A stretch of DNA of 64,000 nucleotides from Streptococcus parasanguinis CC87K (GCF_000507765.1 NZ_KI669401.1:1290597-1354596); one strand, 5' to 3'; positions 1 through 11,603 are shown, counted from the stretch's first letter. The notes: generated by a model from the sequence alone, not told the origin. Translations and numbers: made by a program.

Positions 1-1163
1 GTGTTGAGAATATTGCCATAGTACGGTAGGTATGGAGCATTTCGTGGACTGCCCATCGACAGCCACATGGTACCTCCACCTGCACTCGCTGGGACCTCAT
101 CTTTCAGTTGGAAAATATGGGCCTCCATGACATTTGGATTGGAAATGGGGTATTTATAAACCGCATCAAACTCTCCTTTTTTCGGAATGCCTTTTCCATC
201 CAGCTCCATTTGATCCTGTGGTTTATATTTGGTTCCTTCCAAACGATTGCGTTGGAGATTCATGGCATCGCGAAGGGTTAATTTTCGATCGGTTGTATGA
301 AGAAGGTCAAAGGACGCATCGTCATATTTAACAGGAGAGCTTGGGTCTAGCGATTTGATTCCCGACCAAACCCGAGAGCGGTCTGCTTCTTGCAAAGGCG
401 GATTATAGGATTGAGAAACGTGGAATTTTCCGTCCACTTCCTTATAGCTATTGGCTTCTTTGGCGACTTTTTCAAGATCTTTTGAGGCAATCGTGCGTTC
501 GGTATCTGACAGATCTACATGCCCTAAGAAAAAGGTATTTGGAAAGACCGCAAACCGATCCTCTGGGAAGAGAATCGCCGCATATTGATGGCCAGATAGG
601 ATTTCCATATACCAGACGCCTTCTTTATCGGCAATGGTCACAATATTTCCTTCTGCAGCGCCTTTTTCTTCGACGATTTTAGCAATGAGTTCAACCCCTT
701 CTCTTGCGGTTTTCACACTTGGGAGAACGATACTGGTCAAACCCGATTCTGCGAGGCCATCCTTGACATAGGGATCCACCTTTTGGATCTTGTCATTTGC
801 TGAAGCAGATACAGTGGCAGAAATGGAAACTCCATATTCATTGAATCCTGCTTCGTCAAAAATCCCTTGATCAGGGGTGACATCCGGGACCGCTGTATAC
901 TTATAGCTAATCTCTGGCAAGGGATATTGAAAACCGTTGGCAGCATCTTCAAAAATGGCTCCTTTTTTATTGTAGACACGCTCTCTGACCACAAAATTTT
1001 TATTATGGTTGGGTTCTAAATCTTCGGTACGCCCTACCAAGGTCGAACCGTCGGCAGTCAGTTTCTTCCCGATGATGAACCCTGTACAAGCCTCAACAGG
1101 TTGAGCAATCAACAAAAGCGGAAGCAAAGCTGCTACAGCTGATCGAAAATAGTGCTTCTTCAT
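1..1163 (-). CDS. Secreted C69-family dipeptidase, 3' end outside window
   Basis: I translated this minus-strand frame by hand; it is open from ATG 1163 to the window edge, so the C-terminus is missing. Residues 1-25 form a signal peptide (basic start, Leu/Ala-rich core) ending at Cys26 in the context EACTGFIIGKK. In peptidase family C69 (PepD-type dipeptidases) the catalytic Cys becomes the N-terminal residue after processing. The GSTLVGRTEDLEP stretch that follows is typical of the family. It should release or degrade dipeptides outside the membrane. The start has a clear AAAAAGGAG ribosome site. The gene stands alone downstream of a repeat element, and its promoter carries a perfect cre-like palindrome, suggesting carbon catabolite control. 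Family call is firm; substrate is unknown. Confidence 0.85.
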   Translation of the reverse strand, partial: MKKHYFRSAVAALLPLLLIAQPVEACTGFIIGKKLTADGSTLVGRTEDLEPNHNKNFVVRERVYNKKGAIFEDAANGFQYPLPEISYKYTAVPDVTPDQGIFDEAGFNEYGVSISATVSASANDKIQKVDPYVKDGLAESGLTSIVLPSVKTAREGVELIAKIVEEKGAAEGNIVTIADKEGVWYMEILSGHQYAAILFPEDRFAVFPNTFFLGHVDLSDTERTIASKDLEKVAKEANSYKEVDGKFHVSQSYNPPLQEADRSRVWSGIKSLDPSSPVKYDDASFDLLHTTDRKLTLRDAMNLQRNRLEGTKYKPQDQMELDGKGIPKKGEFDAVYKYPISNPNVMEAHIFQLKDEVPASAGGGTMWLSMGSPRNAPYLPYYGNILN

Positions 1164-1198
1164 CCTAAACTCCTTTTTAAAAATGTTTTTCCTTATTT

Positions 1199-1260
1199 AG
1201 TATACTCTTTTACAAGCCTGTTTTGCAAGCGATTCCAGCAACCGTAAACGATTCGTAAAC
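1199..1260 (-). promoter_or_regulatory. Dipeptidase promoter with cre-like site and hexamer direct repeat
   Basis: On the minus strand TATACT (1199-1204) lies 18 bp from TTGCAA (1223-1228). The palindrome at 1224-1237 fits the CcpA consensus TGNAANCGNTTNCA at every fixed position and overlaps the -35 box, a position for repression. Just upstream, GTTTAC occurs twice (1255-1260 and 1244-1249) with a 5-bp spacer, the 11-bp period typical of response-regulator sites. The promoter and cre are read directly; which regulators bind is inference. Confidence 0.6.
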
Positions 1261-1298
1261 TATCAGAATTTTTGAGGGAAACACTTTTTCAAAAAAGA

Positions 1299-1476
1299 AG
1301 AGGCTGGGACAAAAGTCCTAGCCTCTCAATTATTTTTGGATTGTCGAGCAAGACGCAGTGGTTGAGTGGGCTCTACTACGCTGATTTCATCAGCTTTTAC
1401 AGCCCTACTCAACTGTGCGGAGGTGGGACGACGAAATCGAATTCTAACGAATTACCGATTTCTGTCCCACTCTCTT

Positions 1477-1478
<2 letters not shown>
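1299..1478 (-). repeat. Triple-hairpin intergenic repeat, copy A (inverted)
   Basis: This is one of five near-identical elements of about 180 bp in the window, here in the opposite orientation to the other four. It holds three successive imperfect hairpins, and its outer ends are related as inverted repeats (AAAGAGAGTGGGACAGAAAT against AAAGAGGCTGGGACAAAAGT, 16 of 20 matching). It starts at the stop codon of fni and fills most of the gap before the dipeptidase promoter. Short reading frames inside it recur in every copy and look spurious. Confidence 0.9.
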
Positions 1479-3474
<1,996 letters not shown>

Positions 3475-3485
<11 letters not shown>

Positions 3486-4425
3486 CTTGAGGGTCCTTTG
3501 TCTTAGATACGATGGTCCGATAGCGGGCATCAAATAAAGGTACCAGCTGATCCAAGTCTTCTTCTAAACAGAGAACCTTAACATTCGGCCCTGCATCCAT
3601 AGTAAAGTAACAAGCATGGCCTGCAGCGCGAAGCTCACGGACAAAGTCCATAGCTTTATGGCTTTCTTCTGTCAAGTAGCTAAAAGCTGGAGTGGCTGTT
3701 CTAGTCGTCGCATGCATAGCAAGGGCATTGCGCTCTGTCAGATGACCGACCCGTTCAAAATCATTGGCAACTAGATAGCCCAGCATGTCCTTATAATCTT
3801 GTCGAGACTCTTCGATCCATTCTTTGAAATTAGTCGAAGTCTCCATGCAGCGTTTCATCCCTTCGCGGCTGGAAACAGGCTTTTGCTTGTCATTGAGGAC
3901 CAGCATGATCATCGCGAGTTTTAGGTCTGTTTGGACCTTATAAATTTCTCCACTTTCTTTGTCCCAGGCTGCTAAAGGGCCAAAGAAAGACCGCGAAGAA
4001 GAGCCCGAAGCAAACTTGGCTTTTTGAGCTAATTCCTCCTGGGTCAAGCCCAAATCATAGTACCGATTACAAGCCTTGACGAGAGCAGAGAGCCCGCTCG
4101 AGCTAGAGGACAAGCCTGCGGCGGTTGGCATGTTGTTGCTGGTATCCACCCGAACAAATCCTGCTTCATCTGCTGGCTTCAAGCCATCAATCACAGCTCC
4201 AATTTTGGCTTGCTCAGCTGGATTTTGGAATTCCCCATCGATGTAAAATTCATGCGCAGTCGCATCTGCTGGCAAGGGAGAGAGACTGGTCTCTGTATAC
4301 ATATTCTCTAAGGTCAACGAAATCGAACTGGTCGAAGGGACCATCTGTTTGGCATCTTCTTTTCCCCAGTATTTGATAATCGCGATATTGGCATAGGACT
4401 TAGCCTTTACAGGTTTTCGATCCAT
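3475..4425 (-). CDS. mvaD: Diphosphomevalonate decarboxylase
   Basis: The enzyme makes isopentenyl diphosphate by ATP-dependent decarboxylation of mevalonate diphosphate in the cytosol. The 316-residue protein starts MDRKPVKAKSYANIAIIKYWGK, the family's diagnostic N-terminus, then has STSSISLTL, the phosphate-binding PTAAGLSSSSSG and the C-terminal DAGPNVKVL motif. Its start overlaps the end of mvaK1 by 19 bp and its end overlaps mvaK2 by 11 bp, so the operon is tightly coupled. Length and motifs are complete. Confidence 0.96.
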
Positions 4426-5291
4426 GTATGGTGCGCTCCTTCTTTTTCTAATGCATGGGCAATGGTTTCTGCTTCACGAGAATCCTTGACGAGGGCAATC
4501 ACACAGCCTCCAAGACCGCCCCCACTCATTTTAGCCCCTAAGGCCCCATTTTCAAGGGCAACGGCGACCAGGTGATCTGCTTCTTTACAGCTGACACCAA
4601 CGGCTCTCAAGTGGTCATGACAAGCTGTAAGAGCCTGCCCAAGGCCAATGAGATCTTTTTCTTTCAGAGCCGCTTCTACCTGCTGGGTCAACTGACCAAT
4701 CTCATGGAAATGGGACAAAACTTCCTGCCCTTTAGCTTCAACCTTTTGAATCGCCTCACGGGTATTGCCGTGAATCCCCGTATCCGCAATCACCAAACTC
4801 GCTTTTATACCCAGCTCCAGCGGGTAAAAGCCGACATTCCGGATGAATTTAATGGCTTGATCGCTCAGACAAGTCTTGGCATCCAGACCGCTTGGATTCA
4901 TATGGGCAATGGTTTCTGCTCGATTGACCAGGATTTCTAAGGTCTCATCGTCCAGCTCCTCTTGATAATAGTCAAAAACTGCACGAATAGCTGCGATACT
5001 GACCGCCGCAGAGGACCCCATCCCCCGTTTTTCCGGTACCATAGACTGAATCCGACAGCGAATCCGGGCCTCACGAATCCCGAGGTGCTCAAGAGACGCA
5101 AAAACCGCCATGGACAATGTGTCATCTTCAAACAAAATCCATGGACTGTCTGCCGGGATGATCTGGCAGATCACTTCGATATGATGGAGTGGCAGGGCAA
5201 TAGCCGGATAACCATAAACCACCGCATGCTCTCCAATTAAGATAATTTTACTATGCGCCTTTCCGACGCCTATCTCTTTATGCATATTCAT
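4407..5291 (-). CDS. mvaK1: Mevalonate kinase
   Basis: First gene of the mevalonate operon; phosphorylates mevalonate. GHMP-kinase motifs are intact: GKAHSKIILIGEHAVVYGYPA at the N-terminus (substrate and fold signature), KRGMGSSAAVSIA for ATP binding, the PSGLDAKT region, and KMSGGGLGGCVIAL near the C-terminus. The start could be ATG 5291 or ATG 5285; neither has a strong Shine-Dalgarno sequence, only GAGCGAG. Streptococcal mevalonate kinases are feedback-inhibited by diphosphomevalonate; that is family knowledge, not visible here. Confidence 0.95.
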   Translation of the reverse strand: MNMHKEIGVGKAHSKIILIGEHAVVYGYPAIALPLHHIEVICQIIPADSPWILFEDDTLSMAVFASLEHLGIREARIRCRIQSMVPEKRGMGSSAAVSIAAIRAVFDYYQEELDDETLEILVNRAETIAHMNPSGLDAKTCLSDQAIKFIRNVGFYPLELGIKASLVIADTGIHGNTREAIQKVEAKGQEVLSHFHEIGQLTQQVEAALKEKDLIGLGQALTACHDHLRAVGVSCKEADHLVAVALENGALGAKMSGGGLGGCVIALVKDSREAETIAHALEKEGAHHTWIENL

Positions 5292-5419
5292 CTCGCTCTA
5301 CTAAGGTCATTACTATTTTAATATAAATCAGCCAAAAAAGCGATGCTTTTGAAGGAAATCCAACCTAAGACGGAGTCCAAAAATGAATCACCCAGAAGAG
5401 CTCCTTCTTATGGACAGAC

Positions 5420-5449
5420 AAGAAAAGGCCGGGATCCGTCATCCCAGCC
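5420..5449 (-). terminator. Rho-independent terminator after serine hydrolase
   Basis: On the minus strand a hairpin with stem GGCTGGGAT/ATCCCGGCC (one mismatch, 5-nt loop, 5427-5449) is followed by TTTT. It closes the cppA-serine hydrolase unit just before the mevalonate operon promoter region. Confidence 0.8.
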
Positions 5450-5457
5450 ATCCATTT

Positions 5458-6399
5458 CTATTTTTCACATTCTTGTTTGATCAAGTCCATCAAAGAGTTG
5501 CGGTCTAAGATCCATTGGGCCCGTTCGTCCTTCTCATAGGTCCGGTTAGACAAAAAGATCACAGCTTCCTGCCTCTTTCGATTGTACATGATGAAGGTTC
5601 CAGTATAGCCCGTATGATCCAACCAGTCACCCTCTAGATTCCATCCGAGAGCGCGGGTCTTGCCCTCTTCACGCGCAAAATTCTGAGACAAGTCACGCGC
5701 AAAATCATCCTTCAGATAATGCTCTAAGAAGCGCTCTAGATCAGCAACAGTTGAAAAAAGTCCAGCACTTCCCGCATGACAGCCCAATACTCTCGCTTTG
5801 GGATCATGAACACTTCCAGAAGCAAGGCCACGGACCGTTGGCACCGCCTTTTCGACCGGTCCAAACCGTGTCTCTGTCATCTTCCAAGGTGTAAAGATCA
5901 GCTCTTCAAATAAACGATCCAAGGGCTGGTGAAACCTGTCTTCTAACCAAAAGCCCAGCAGAAGAAAATTGACGTCGGTGTAATGAAAACTCTTGTCTTC
6001 TTTCAACTGCAAATTTTCAAGAGCTGTTTTCAACTGTCTCGCATCCAATTGATCCCGGTTGGGGATAAAAGGATCCAGCCCAGAAGTATGGGTCAAGAGT
6101 TCCCGGATGGTCGTCTTCTCATGAGCAAAACGCGGGTAAAACTCTTTAAAGGGACGATCGAGCGGAAGCTCCCCTTTCGCATACAAAAAAGCACAGATGG
6201 TAGCGACTCCGACGACCTTGCTGACACTGGCCAAATCATAGACCAGATCAGCCTCTACTGGCTCACCTTTTTCAGGGTCCGCAAGTCCTAGATAGTGCTC
6301 ACTCCACTGACCATTGCGGTAAAGCGCAAGAGAGGCACCTGGATAGATGCCTTCTTGGATTTGTTCGGTAATTTTTTCGATGATTGCCTTCACGCTCAT
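5458..6399 (-). CDS. Beta-lactamase-fold serine hydrolase (class C-like/EstB type)
   Basis: The protein has the penicillin-binding/beta-lactamase fold used by many esterases and D-Ala peptidases. The SxxK catalytic motif reads SVSK in DLASVSKVVG, a Tyr-containing second motif appears in HYTDVNFLLLG, and the third motif is HTG in LDHTGYTGT. No signal peptide or membrane segment is seen, so it is probably cytoplasmic. I begin it at ATG 6399 (MSVKAIIEKI); a GTG at 6393 is better spaced from GGAG and a longer start at 6420 is possible. It follows cppA by about 10 bp, so the two are one transcript. Substrate is unknown. Confidence 0.8.
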   Translation of the reverse strand: MSVKAIIEKITEQIQEGIYPGASLALYRNGQWSEHYLGLADPEKGEPVEADLVYDLASVSKVVGVATICAFLYAKGELPLDRPFKEFYPRFAHEKTTIRELLTHTSGLDPFIPNRDQLDARQLKTALENLQLKEDKSFHYTDVNFLLLGFWLEDRFHQPLDRLFEELIFTPWKMTETRFGPVEKAVPTVRGLASGSVHDPKARVLGCHAGSAGLFSTVADLERFLEHYLKDDFARDLSQNFAREEGKTRALGWNLEGDWLDHTGYTGTFIMYNRKRQEAVIFLSNRTYEKDERAQWILDRNSLMDLIKQECEK

Positions 6400-6409
6400 C
6401 ACTCCATTC

Positions 6410-7177
6410 TTATTCTTCATAAGAAATATGGACCTGATCTTGATTGGCTTCAAACCAGAGTTCGATCTGGCTTAGATCCTTGGCAATCAAGAAAGTTCCC
6501 TTACGGTGCACAAAATCGACAGCTTCTCCCAAGCGTTCTTTCAAGTCTTCCACATCAAAAGATGCCAATTCGACCTTGATCATGCTCAAATCCCAAGTCA
6601 CCTTGTTCTCCACTTGGAGATCTTCTCCCTGGGCTTCCTGCAAATGGATAAAGCGGGCAAGATCTGGCAAGCGTCTGTAAAGCTCCTGAGATTGGGCCAG
6701 ATCGGCCACATTGACTTCAAGAAAGTCCACATCAAAGCTGGTCAAACCCTTGAAATCTTCTGGAAGCTCAACAAGAGGCGCTTTCTCCAAAGGCTCTAGA
6801 CTTTCAAGATTTTCTTCAGCATGCACGAAAACGGTATCTCCTTGAGGAGACACAACTTCAAAGGCGCGACCAATAGCTCCTTGGTAAAGGGCGCTTGTTT
6901 CTGGCTGGCGGGCTAATAAATAATCAATTTCTTGAGCTTGCGCCACTTTCACCACAATTCGACCCAATTTCTTTGGACCTTCGACCTTACGCGAACGCAT
7001 ACTCGGTGACTCTTCTAAGACAATTTTCTCTACTTTTGAGGCATCTCCTAAAGATAGGAGAGCTCCTTCTTCCACTAATACTTTCATTCCCAATGTCTCT
7101 TCATAAAAGCGTTGATTGACATTTCGGTTATTCACTTTCAAGACTGGGATCACTCTTACGATCTGATTTGCTGTCAT
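6410..7177 (-). CDS. cppA: CppA-family protein (putative C3-degrading proteinase)
   Basis: The N-terminal half reads like a glyoxalase/VOC fold (IVRVIPVLKVNNRNVNQRFYEETLGMKVL), followed by the streptococcal CppA motif LEESPSMRSRKVEGPKK and a C-terminal domain with NKVTWDLSMIK. Pneumococcal CppA was reported to degrade complement C3, but no protease active site is recognisable and the protein lacks an export signal, so that role is doubtful. ATG 7177 is preferred because GGAGGAAAGT precedes it; the open frame reaches a TTG at 7189 that overlaps this ribosome site. First gene of a two-gene unit with the serine hydrolase. Confidence 0.85.
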   Translation of the reverse strand: MTANQIVRVIPVLKVNNRNVNQRFYEETLGMKVLVEEGALLSLGDASKVEKIVLEESPSMRSRKVEGPKKLGRIVVKVAQAQEIDYLLARQPETSALYQGAIGRAFEVVSPQGDTVFVHAEENLESLEPLEKAPLVELPEDFKGLTSFDVDFLEVNVADLAQSQELYRRLPDLARFIHLQEAQGEDLQVENKVTWDLSMIKVELASFDVEDLKERLGEAVDFVHRKGTFLIAKDLSQIELWFEANQDQVHISYEE

Positions 7178-7198
7178 ACTTTCCTCCAAGCACTTTTT

Positions 7199-7227
7199 AT
7201 TGTAAAAGATTTTCTGGCTTTTTACAA
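7199..7227 (-). promoter_or_regulatory. Promoter of cppA
   Basis: On the minus strand TTGTAA (7222-7227) and TACAAT (7199-7204) are separated by 17 bp, about 20 bp upstream of the cppA ATG. Confidence 0.6.
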
Positions 7228-7239
7228 GAAATCTTGTGC

Positions 7240-7284
7240 AAAAAAGACAGATTTTTCAAAAATAAAAATCTGTCTTTCTTTTTT
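7240..7284 (-). terminator. Terminator after the DUF308-like membrane protein gene
   Basis: An 11-bp perfect stem GACAGATTTTT/AAAAATCTGTC (7246-7274) is followed on the minus strand by TTTTTTG. It has T-runs in both directions and begins directly after the stop codon at 7284. Confidence 0.85.
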
Positions 7285-8561
7285 TAGTATACTGTTCGTG
7301 TATGGACCCGCCCGTTTGGAGCTTCAAATTCGTATTCTAAGTAATCCTGATAGGTCCCTGGTGCAATCACTCCACGCACATCTAATACAGCCGTTCCTGC
7401 CTGTCCCACAATGGAATCTGCTAACAGGCAGCAATTAGTAGACAGAACAAAGTAAGATTTAAAACGCGAAGAAGTAAATTTATATAGCTCAGCCCCTAAA
7501 TCATATTTCAATTTGTAAGCGTAGGTCGGCTGACCGTCTTCCAGTAACCTCCTAGGTGGATCCCAAGGTTCTAACAACTGATCAATTTCAGCTAGACGCT
7601 TCTCTACTGCCTGATTCTCTTCTTCGGTAAGGGATAGGCTGTAGCCAAACAGCGTCTTTTGACTCTCTTTTTTACATAGTTCGATGTATGGTTCCTTATC
7701 CACTTTAAACAGTACGCCATCCCCAATCGTCCCAAATAGACGCTCTGAAAAGGGATCGTAACTTCCGTAAGAAATGACCTTCCCCTGATAACAAATATCT
7801 ACATGCCCAATCGCTCCAAATAAGTTGCTGTCAGAAGTATGAACCAAAATTTCTAATTCCCTTGCCTCTTCTTCTTTTTTCACCAATCGATAAGGGCCTG
7901 TGTGTCCCGCCGAGCTCCCTTTTTGAAGAAACTGGTTAAACCGTTTTAACTCCTTAGCAGGGATAAAGGCTGCAAAGATAACCGGTAGGCTAATACGAAA
8001 GCGACGTTTTAACTCTTGGCCTTGTTGGTCTTTGTCAAATAAAATACCATCTCGAATATTAGAAATCCCCAACAAGACCAGATAAGCCCCCAAGAGGATA
8101 AATTGGAAGTGCCCATCTGAACCAGGTTCCAAGACAGTTGCTAGACCAAGCCCACCGTTTAAAAGCGCATCCCATAAATAGAGCCAGCCTCCTTTTACCC
8201 GATTGGCCTTATAAAGCCAAAATGTGATCCCATAGACAATGGCACTCCCCAACTGATATGCCCCTAAACAAATCACAACTAAGTTTACGGGCAGACTACT
8301 CAGTCGATTCAACCAGATCAACGCAAGTGAAAGAAAAATAAACCAAATAGAGTGGCTATAGGAAATAGACTTGCTACGTAACAAAAAGCGAAGAAGAAAG
8401 CTTCCTAGTCCATCAACTAAAAAGTAAATGGCTAATAGATCCAAGGAAAATTTGGTGAAACCAACGCCGTTTCGAAAAATGAGAATCCCAAAAATGACGG
8501 CAAGAACCCCAAACAATAAGGTCCGTCTTCTTGCAACTTGTTCAAAAGATATTTTTTTCAA
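7284..8561 (-). CDS. HdeD/DUF308-like membrane protein with C-terminal permuted papain-like domain
   Basis: The 425-residue protein starts at TTG 8561 behind AAGGAGAAGGAATA. Residues 12-175 hold about six hydrophobic helices, resembling the HdeD/DUF308 layout. From about 195 the protein is soluble: His253 lies in AIGHVDICYQGKVISYGSYD and Cys377/Cys378 in LSTNCCLLADSIVG. A His before a Cys, the latter at the start of a helix-like stretch, is the order found in circularly permuted NlpC/P60 (LRAT/YiiX-type) hydrolases. The catalytic assignment is my inference from motif order. No partner gene is obvious; it has its own terminator and lies divergent to pepX. Confidence 0.6.
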   Translation of the reverse strand: MKKISFEQVARRRTLLFGVLAVIFGILIFRNGVGFTKFSLDLLAIYFLVDGLGSFLLRFLLRSKSISYSHSIWFIFLSLALIWLNRLSSLPVNLVVICLGAYQLGSAIVYGITFWLYKANRVKGGWLYLWDALLNGGLGLATVLEPGSDGHFQFILLGAYLVLLGISNIRDGILFDKDQQGQELKRRFRISLPVIFAAFIPAKELKRFNQFLQKGSSAGHTGPYRLVKKEEEARELEILVHTSDSNLFGAIGHVDICYQGKVISYGSYDPFSERLFGTIGDGVLFKVDKEPYIELCKKESQKTLFGYSLSLTEEENQAVEKRLAEIDQLLEPWDPPRRLLEDGQPTYAYKLKYDLGAELYKFTSSRFKSYFVLSTNCCLLADSIVGQAGTAVLDVRGVIAPGTYQDYLEYEFEAPNGRVHTRTVY

Positions 8562-8591
8562 TATTCCTTCTCCTTATAGACGAAAGGTCTT

Positions 8592-8620
8592 TAGACAAAT
8601 ACTATTTTATCAAGTATAAT
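8592..8620 (+). promoter_or_regulatory. Promoter of pepX
   Basis: TAGACA (8592-8597) and a perfect TATAAT (8615-8620) are 17 bp apart. The mRNA would carry AAGGAG at 8651, 7 bp before the ATG. Confidence 0.75.
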
Positions 8621-8662
8621 ATAAGAAGTAAAGAAAAAAGAAACTGATAAAAGGAGCAGTCT

Positions 8663-10951
8663 ATGAAATACAATCAATATAGCTATCTATCTGTTGACCA
8701 AAAAGACATTCTTAAGGAACTAAAAGAAATTGGGTTTGACCTTCCCACCCACCTCCCAGAAAAAGAACTGTTTGAATGGTTTGTCCGCAAGGTTTACTTC
8801 ACCTATAAAGATACAGATTATCCCCTCTCTAACCTAGTGGTGGATTCTAAAACAGACTTTTTAACGTATATCCAATCTGACTGCGAATGGTCTCCGAACA
8901 TTTTTTACACAGTAGCCCTCCAATTACTCGGTTTCCGCTATTTTATTGATTTTGAAGATACGGATAGCTTCTTGAAAGAAGTCCAATTTCCGATTGAGTA
9001 TGGAAACTTGGTAGAAAACCTCTATCACCTTCTCAATACTCGAACAGTAAAAGGAAATTTACTCATCGATCAGTTGGTCAGCGATGGCTTGATTCCTGAA
9101 GATAACCAGTATCACTATTTTAACGGCAAGAGCCTCGCAACCTTTACGAGCCATGATGCCATCCGCGAGGTCGTCTATGTGGAAAGTCGGGTCGATACCG
9201 ACAAAGATGGTCTGCCAGACTTGGTCAAGGTCAGCATTATCCGTCCTCGCTATGAAGGCAAGATTCCAGCTGTTATGACCGCAAGTCCTTATCACCAAGG
9301 GACCAACGATAAGGCCAGCGACAAGGCCCTCTACAATATGAATGTCGACCTCGAGGTCAAAGAACCTCATACCATTCAAGTAGAAGTACCTCAATTAGAA
9401 TTGGTGGATCCTGTCGGTTCAGCTGAGCTAGTCGATGAAGCTGAAGAAACTCTCACCCATATCAATTCCAGCTATACCCTCAACGACTACCTCCTTCCAC
9501 GCGGCTACGCTAATCTCTACGTATCTGGAGTGGGGACAAAAGATTCGCAAGGCTTGATGACCAATGGAAATTACCAACAAATCGAAGCCTACAAGAACGT
9601 TATCGACTGGCTCAATGGCCGTTGCCGGGCCTTTACAGATCACACACGCAAACGCCAAGTCAAAGCTGATTGGTCTAATGGAAAGGTCGCAACCACCGGG
9701 ATCTCTTACCTTGGAACCATGTCTAACGGCCTTGCGACCACAGGTGTGGACGGTCTTGAAGTCATCATTGCAGAGGCTGGGATCTCTTCTTGGTACAACT
9801 ACTACCGCGAAAACGGCCTCGTGACAAGTCCTGGTGGCTATCCAGGTGAAGATTTCGATTCCCTTGCCGAATTGACCTACTCGCGCAACCTTCTAGGTGG
9901 AGACTATTTGCACCATAATGCAGCCCACCAAGCCGATCTAGACATCGTGAAAAAAGAGCTGGACCGCGCTTCTGGAGACTACAATCAATTCTGGCACGAC
10001 CGCAATTATCTCTTACATGCTGATCAGGTGAAGGCTGAGGTGGTCTTCACTCATGGTTCGCAAGACTGGAACGTGAAACCTCTTCACGTCTTTAATATGT
10101 TCCAGGCTCTTCCAACAAGCATCAAGAAACACCTCTTCTATCACAATGGTGCCCATGTCTATCTCAACAACTGGCAATCCATTGACTTCCGCGAAAGCAT
10201 GAACGCCCTCCTCTCTAAAAAATTGCTGGGCTACGATTCAAGCTATGAATTGCCTACTGTCATCTGGCAGGACAATACAGGAGAACAAAGTTGGACTTCC
10301 TTGGATGATTTTGGCAACCAAACAAATCAGCGGACCTTCTCCCTGGGAGACGACGAAAAAGTCATCCAAAACCGCTACGAGACAAAAGATTACGAGCGCT
10401 ATGGCAAGGCTTATCCGACCTTCTTAACGGACCTCTACCAGGATAAGGCGCAACAGGTGACGATCGACCTTCCAATCGAAGAAGACCTACACCTCAATGG
10501 GAAAGCTCGCCTTCACCTGCGACTTTACTCCAGCACCAATAAAGGCCTGCTTTCAGCCCAACTCTTAGAGCTTGGAAGCAAGAAATACCTCCAACCCTAT
10601 CCTGCTGTCTTGTCGGTCCGTACGCTGGATAACGGTCGCTACCATATGCTAGACAATTTGACTGAGTTGCCTTTCAAAGAAGCTGGCCAACGAGTCATTT
10701 CTAAAGGTTATCTCAACCTCCAAAATCGTCATGACCTCTTAGAGGTTGAGGCTGTGACGCCAGGCGAGTGGATGGAATTTGACTTTGATCTTCAACCAAC
10801 CATCTACAAGCTCGAAAAAGGAGCGACCCTTCGCCTGGTCCTTTACACAACGGACTTTGAAATCACTGTGCGCGATCAAACCGATTACCAACTCACCATT
10901 GACTTAGCACAATCAAGCCTCCATCTTCCTGAAATGACAGAGGCCCACTAA
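8663..10951 (+). CDS. pepX: Xaa-Pro dipeptidyl-peptidase
   Basis: This cytoplasmic serine exopeptidase (S15 family) removes X-Pro dipeptides from peptide N-termini. The 762-residue protein has the nucleophile Ser348 in TGISYLGT, Asp468 in HGSQDWNV and His498 in NGAHVYL. These positions match the Ser348-Asp468-His498 triad described for lactococcal PepX. The central sequence [18 protein letters not shown] is also characteristic. It is preceded by a strong ribosome site and promoter and is transcribed alone; only a weak hairpin (10962-10974) follows it. Confidence 0.97.
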   Translation: MKYNQYSYLSVDQKDILKELKEIGFDLPTHLPEKELFEWFVRKVYFTYKDTDYPLSNLVVDSKTDFLTYIQSDCEWSPNIFYTVALQLLGFRYFIDFEDTDSFLKEVQFPIEYGNLVENLYHLLNTRTVKGNLLIDQLVSDGLIPEDNQYHYFNGKSLATFTSHDAIREVVYVESRVDTDKDGLPDLVKVSIIRPRYEGKIPAVMTASPYHQGTNDKASDKALYNMNVDLEVKEPHTIQVEVPQLELVDPVGSAELVDEAEETLTHINSSYTLNDYLLPRGYANLYVSGVGTKDSQGLMTNGNYQQIEAYKNVIDWLNGRCRAFTDHTRKRQVKADWSNGKVATTGISYLGTMSNGLATTGVDGLEVIIAEAGISSWYNYYRENGLVTSPGGYPGEDFDSLAELTYSRNLLGGDYLHHNAAHQADLDIVKKELDRASGDYNQFWHDRNYLLHADQVKAEVVFTHGSQDWNVKPLHVFNMFQALPTSIKKHLFYHNGAHVYLNNWQSIDFRESMNALLSKKLLGYDSSYELPTVIWQDNTGEQSWTSLDDFGNQTNQRTFSLGDDEKVIQNRYETKDYERYGKAYPTFLTDLYQDKAQQVTIDLPIEEDLHLNGKARLHLRLYSSTNKGLLSAQLLELGSKKYLQPYPAVLSVRTLDNGRYHMLDNLTELPFKEAGQRVISKGYLNLQNRHDLLEVEAVTPGEWMEFDFDLQPTIYKLEKGATLRLVLYTTDFEITVRDQTDYQLTIDLAQSSLHLPEMTEAH

Positions 10952-10986
10952 TCGTGGTATCAAGGCGTAGCCTTTCTTTCCTTCAT

Positions 10987-11015
10987 TTGACAGCTTAGCC
11001 TACTTATGTTACTAT
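10987..11015 (+). promoter_or_regulatory. Promoter of rocS
   Basis: A perfect TTGACA (10987-10992) and TACTAT (11010-11015) are separated by 17 bp, about 40 bp before the rocS start. Confidence 0.7.
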
Positions 11016-11055
11016 CTAATAGAGTATTTCATAGAAAAAGATATTAGAGGAAGTT

Positions 11056-11550
11056 ATGGCGATTGAAAAAACTGTCAGCGAAATTGCTGAAATTTTAGGA
11101 GTCAGCCGCCAGGCGGTCAATAACCGTGTCAAGGCGCTGGCTCCAGAAGATACCCAAAAAAACGAAAAAGGGGTTACCGTTGTAACCCGTAGTGGCTTGA
11201 TCAAGCTCGAAGAAATCTACAAAAAAACTATTTTTGAAGATGAGCCAGTCAGCGATGATGTGAAGCAACGCGAATTGATGGAAATTTTGGTGGATGAAAA
11301 AAATGCTGAAATCGTCCGTCTCTACGAGCAACTCAAAGCCAAAGACGAGCAACTCGCTAAGAAAGATGAACAGTTGCGCGTGAAAGACGTTCAAATTGCT
11401 GAAAAAGACAAGCAATTGGACCAACAACAACAATTGACTTTACAAGCAATGAACGATCGCGATACCTTGAAACTTGAACTCGAACAAGCCAACGAAAAAG
11501 TTCAAGAGCAAGAAAGCAAAGGTTTCTGGGCACGCGTTTTCCGTCGATAA
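11056..11550 (+). CDS. rocS: RocS-like regulator of chromosome segregation
   Basis: The 164-residue protein matches streptococcal RocS: an N-terminal helix-turn-helix (residues 5-30, TVSEIAEILGVSRQAVNNRVK), the conserved block VVTRSGLIKLEEIYKKTIFEDEPVS, a long Glu/Lys/Gln coiled coil (about 80-150) with a repeating KDEQL-type heptad, and a C-terminal amphipathic tail GFWARVFRR. In S. pneumoniae RocS binds DNA and the membrane through these two ends and helps segregate the chromosome. Membrane binding through the Trp/Phe/Arg tail is inferred here. The upstream promoter is strong and the gene is close to, but separately spaced from, the exonuclease gene. Confidence 0.85.
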   Translation: MAIEKTVSEIAEILGVSRQAVNNRVKALAPEDTQKNEKGVTVVTRSGLIKLEEIYKKTIFEDEPVSDDVKQRELMEILVDEKNAEIVRLYEQLKAKDEQLAKKDEQLRVKDVQIAEKDKQLDQQQQLTLQAMNDRDTLKLELEQANEKVQEQESKGFWARVFRR

Positions 11551-11603
11551 TCCGGGGCTGGATCCTACCAGTCCCTTTTCTTTTCTACCACAGGAGATTT
11601 CCC

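Noticed and set aside
10962..10979. Short hairpin AAGGC/GCCTT after pepX as a terminator
   Set aside because: The stem is only 5 bp and the T-run is interrupted, so it is too weak to call.
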